Below, piece after piece: positions 5,858 through 6,321 of a stretch of DNA of 6,321 nt. The stretch covers positions 1 through 6,321 of the forward strand of contig WQZE01000065.1 in assembly GCA_009780875.1 (NCBI GenBank), written 5' to 3'. Under the pieces are notes generated by a model, which worked only from the letters and a program-made list of their open reading frames with translations, searched no databases and was not told where the DNA came from. Position numbers and translations under genes: made by a program. Position 1 is the stretch's first letter. The number at the start of each line of letters is the position of its first letter. This DNA is from Bacillota bacterium (GTDB lineage Bacteria; Bacillota; Clostridia; Christensenellales; Pumilibacteraceae).

Positions 5858-6321
5858 ATGGAAGTACAAAAAAGAGATATCAAAGACTATATTTGTAGAA
5901 ACGACAAATATTTTAAAATCCCCGTATTTCAAAGGGCCTATTCGTGGACCGAACGCCCCATTCAGCAATTTTTGTTGGATATTGAAAACGCAGTCAATAC
6001 ACAAAAGACACATTATTTTGGTGGTATTGTGGTAGTGGATGATGCCAAGTTCAAAGTAGTCATTGATGGACAACAAAGATTGACCACGACGCTTTTGTAT
6101 ATCACAAGCATTTATTGGGTATTGAAAAATGGATTGGTCAAAGAAAAGGAATATACGATTGAAAAAATCAAAAATCAGTTTTTGTATGACCAGTATGGCG
6201 AGGAAAATGATAAACGAAAAATAATGTTGCGTACTGTGACAACCGATAAAGATGTTTTCAACAAAATTATTGAGCTGGGTCCTACGGGGCATATAGAGAG
6301 TCATAAGGCCAATAAACAGTA
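5858..6321 (+). CDS. DUF262 domain protein (GmrSD/SspE-type N-terminal domain), 3' end missing
   Basis: The first 154 codons of an open frame run off the right edge. The protein starts MEVQKRDIKDYI, then shows the DUF262 signatures IPVFQRAYSW (21–30) followed by an acidic helix (QQFLLDIENA, 36–45), HYFGGIVV (52–59) and IDGQQRLTTTLLY (69–81), whose DGQQR motif is the nucleotide-binding/hydrolysis signature of this ParB/Srx-like fold. In known proteins this domain drives nucleotide-dependent recognition in type IV restriction enzymes (GmrSD), which cut glucosylated hydroxymethylcytosine DNA, and in SspE of phosphorothioate-based defence. Many members also carry a C-terminal DUF1524 HNH-type nuclease domain, which would lie beyond the window. 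A role in defence is therefore likely but not shown. ATG 5858 is chosen because the family motifs start about 20 residues later and a perfect -10 box lies just upstream; no Shine-Dalgarno site at usable spacing is present. Confidence 0.88.
   Translation, partial: MEVQKRDIKDYICRNDKYFKIPVFQRAYSWTERPIQQFLLDIENAVNTQKTHYFGGIVVVDDAKFKVVIDGQQRLTTTLLYITSIYWVLKNGLVKEKEYTIEKIKNQFLYDQYGEENDKRKIMLRTVTTDKDVFNKIIELGPTGHIESHKANKQ

Noticed and set aside
5768..6304. A 178-codon open frame on the reverse strand opposite the DUF262 gene.
   Set aside because: The forward frame carries clear DUF262 motifs and a perfect -10 box. The reverse frame has no recognisable motif and runs through the terminator.

Overview
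The window comes from a spore-forming member of the Bacillota, most likely a Clostridia-type and possibly uncultivated lineage. The main evidence is an adjacent spoVAC–spoVAD pair, which encodes the channel for dipicolinic acid (DPA) in spores. SigA-like promoters with 17-nt spacers, compact hairpin terminators and the style of the ftsW, WYL-regulator and rnhA genes fit the same host. Composition and style look uniform across the window. I see no rRNA, tRNA, CRISPR array, transposase or other mobile element.

Layout from left to right. (1) A nearly complete SEDS-family gene, ftsW-like (22–1203, +). (2) A divergent nucleoside hydrolase homologue (1263–2147, +) with its own promoter, whose predicted transcription start coincides with its ATG. 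(3) A hairpin terminator (2173–2204) lying between two convergent genes. (4) A WYL-domain transcriptional regulator (2224–3240, –). (5) A 246-bp divergent intergenic region holding the promoters of the regulator and of rnhA; a perfect 9-bp inverted repeat sits over the rnhA -35 box. (6) rnhA, ribonuclease HI (3487–3921, +), ended by a strong 14-bp hairpin terminator (3962–3999). (7) spoVAC (about 4103–4603) and spoVAD (4611–5771), 7 nt apart and probably translationally coupled, ended by a perfect 12-bp hairpin (5804–5834). (8) The 5' end of a DUF262 (GmrSD/SspE-type N-terminal domain) gene (5858 to the window end). Its promoter overlaps the preceding terminator, and its start also looks leaderless.

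The genes do not form one pathway. They cover septal or sporulation peptidoglycan synthesis (ftsW), nucleoside salvage (uncertain), regulation (WYL), RNA–DNA hybrid removal (rnhA), spore DPA transport (spoVAC/AD) and a likely nucleic-acid-targeting or defence protein (DUF262). The observations most worth a second look are the near-identical promoter–start modules that predict leaderless mRNAs for two unrelated genes, the terminator that contains the -35 box of the DUF262 gene, the operator-like palindrome at rnhA, the absence of spoVAE after spoVAD, and the substitutions in the nucleoside hydrolase active site. Nothing here amounts on its own to a clearly new biological system. The truncated DUF262 locus at the right edge is the most likely entry to an accessory or defence region.
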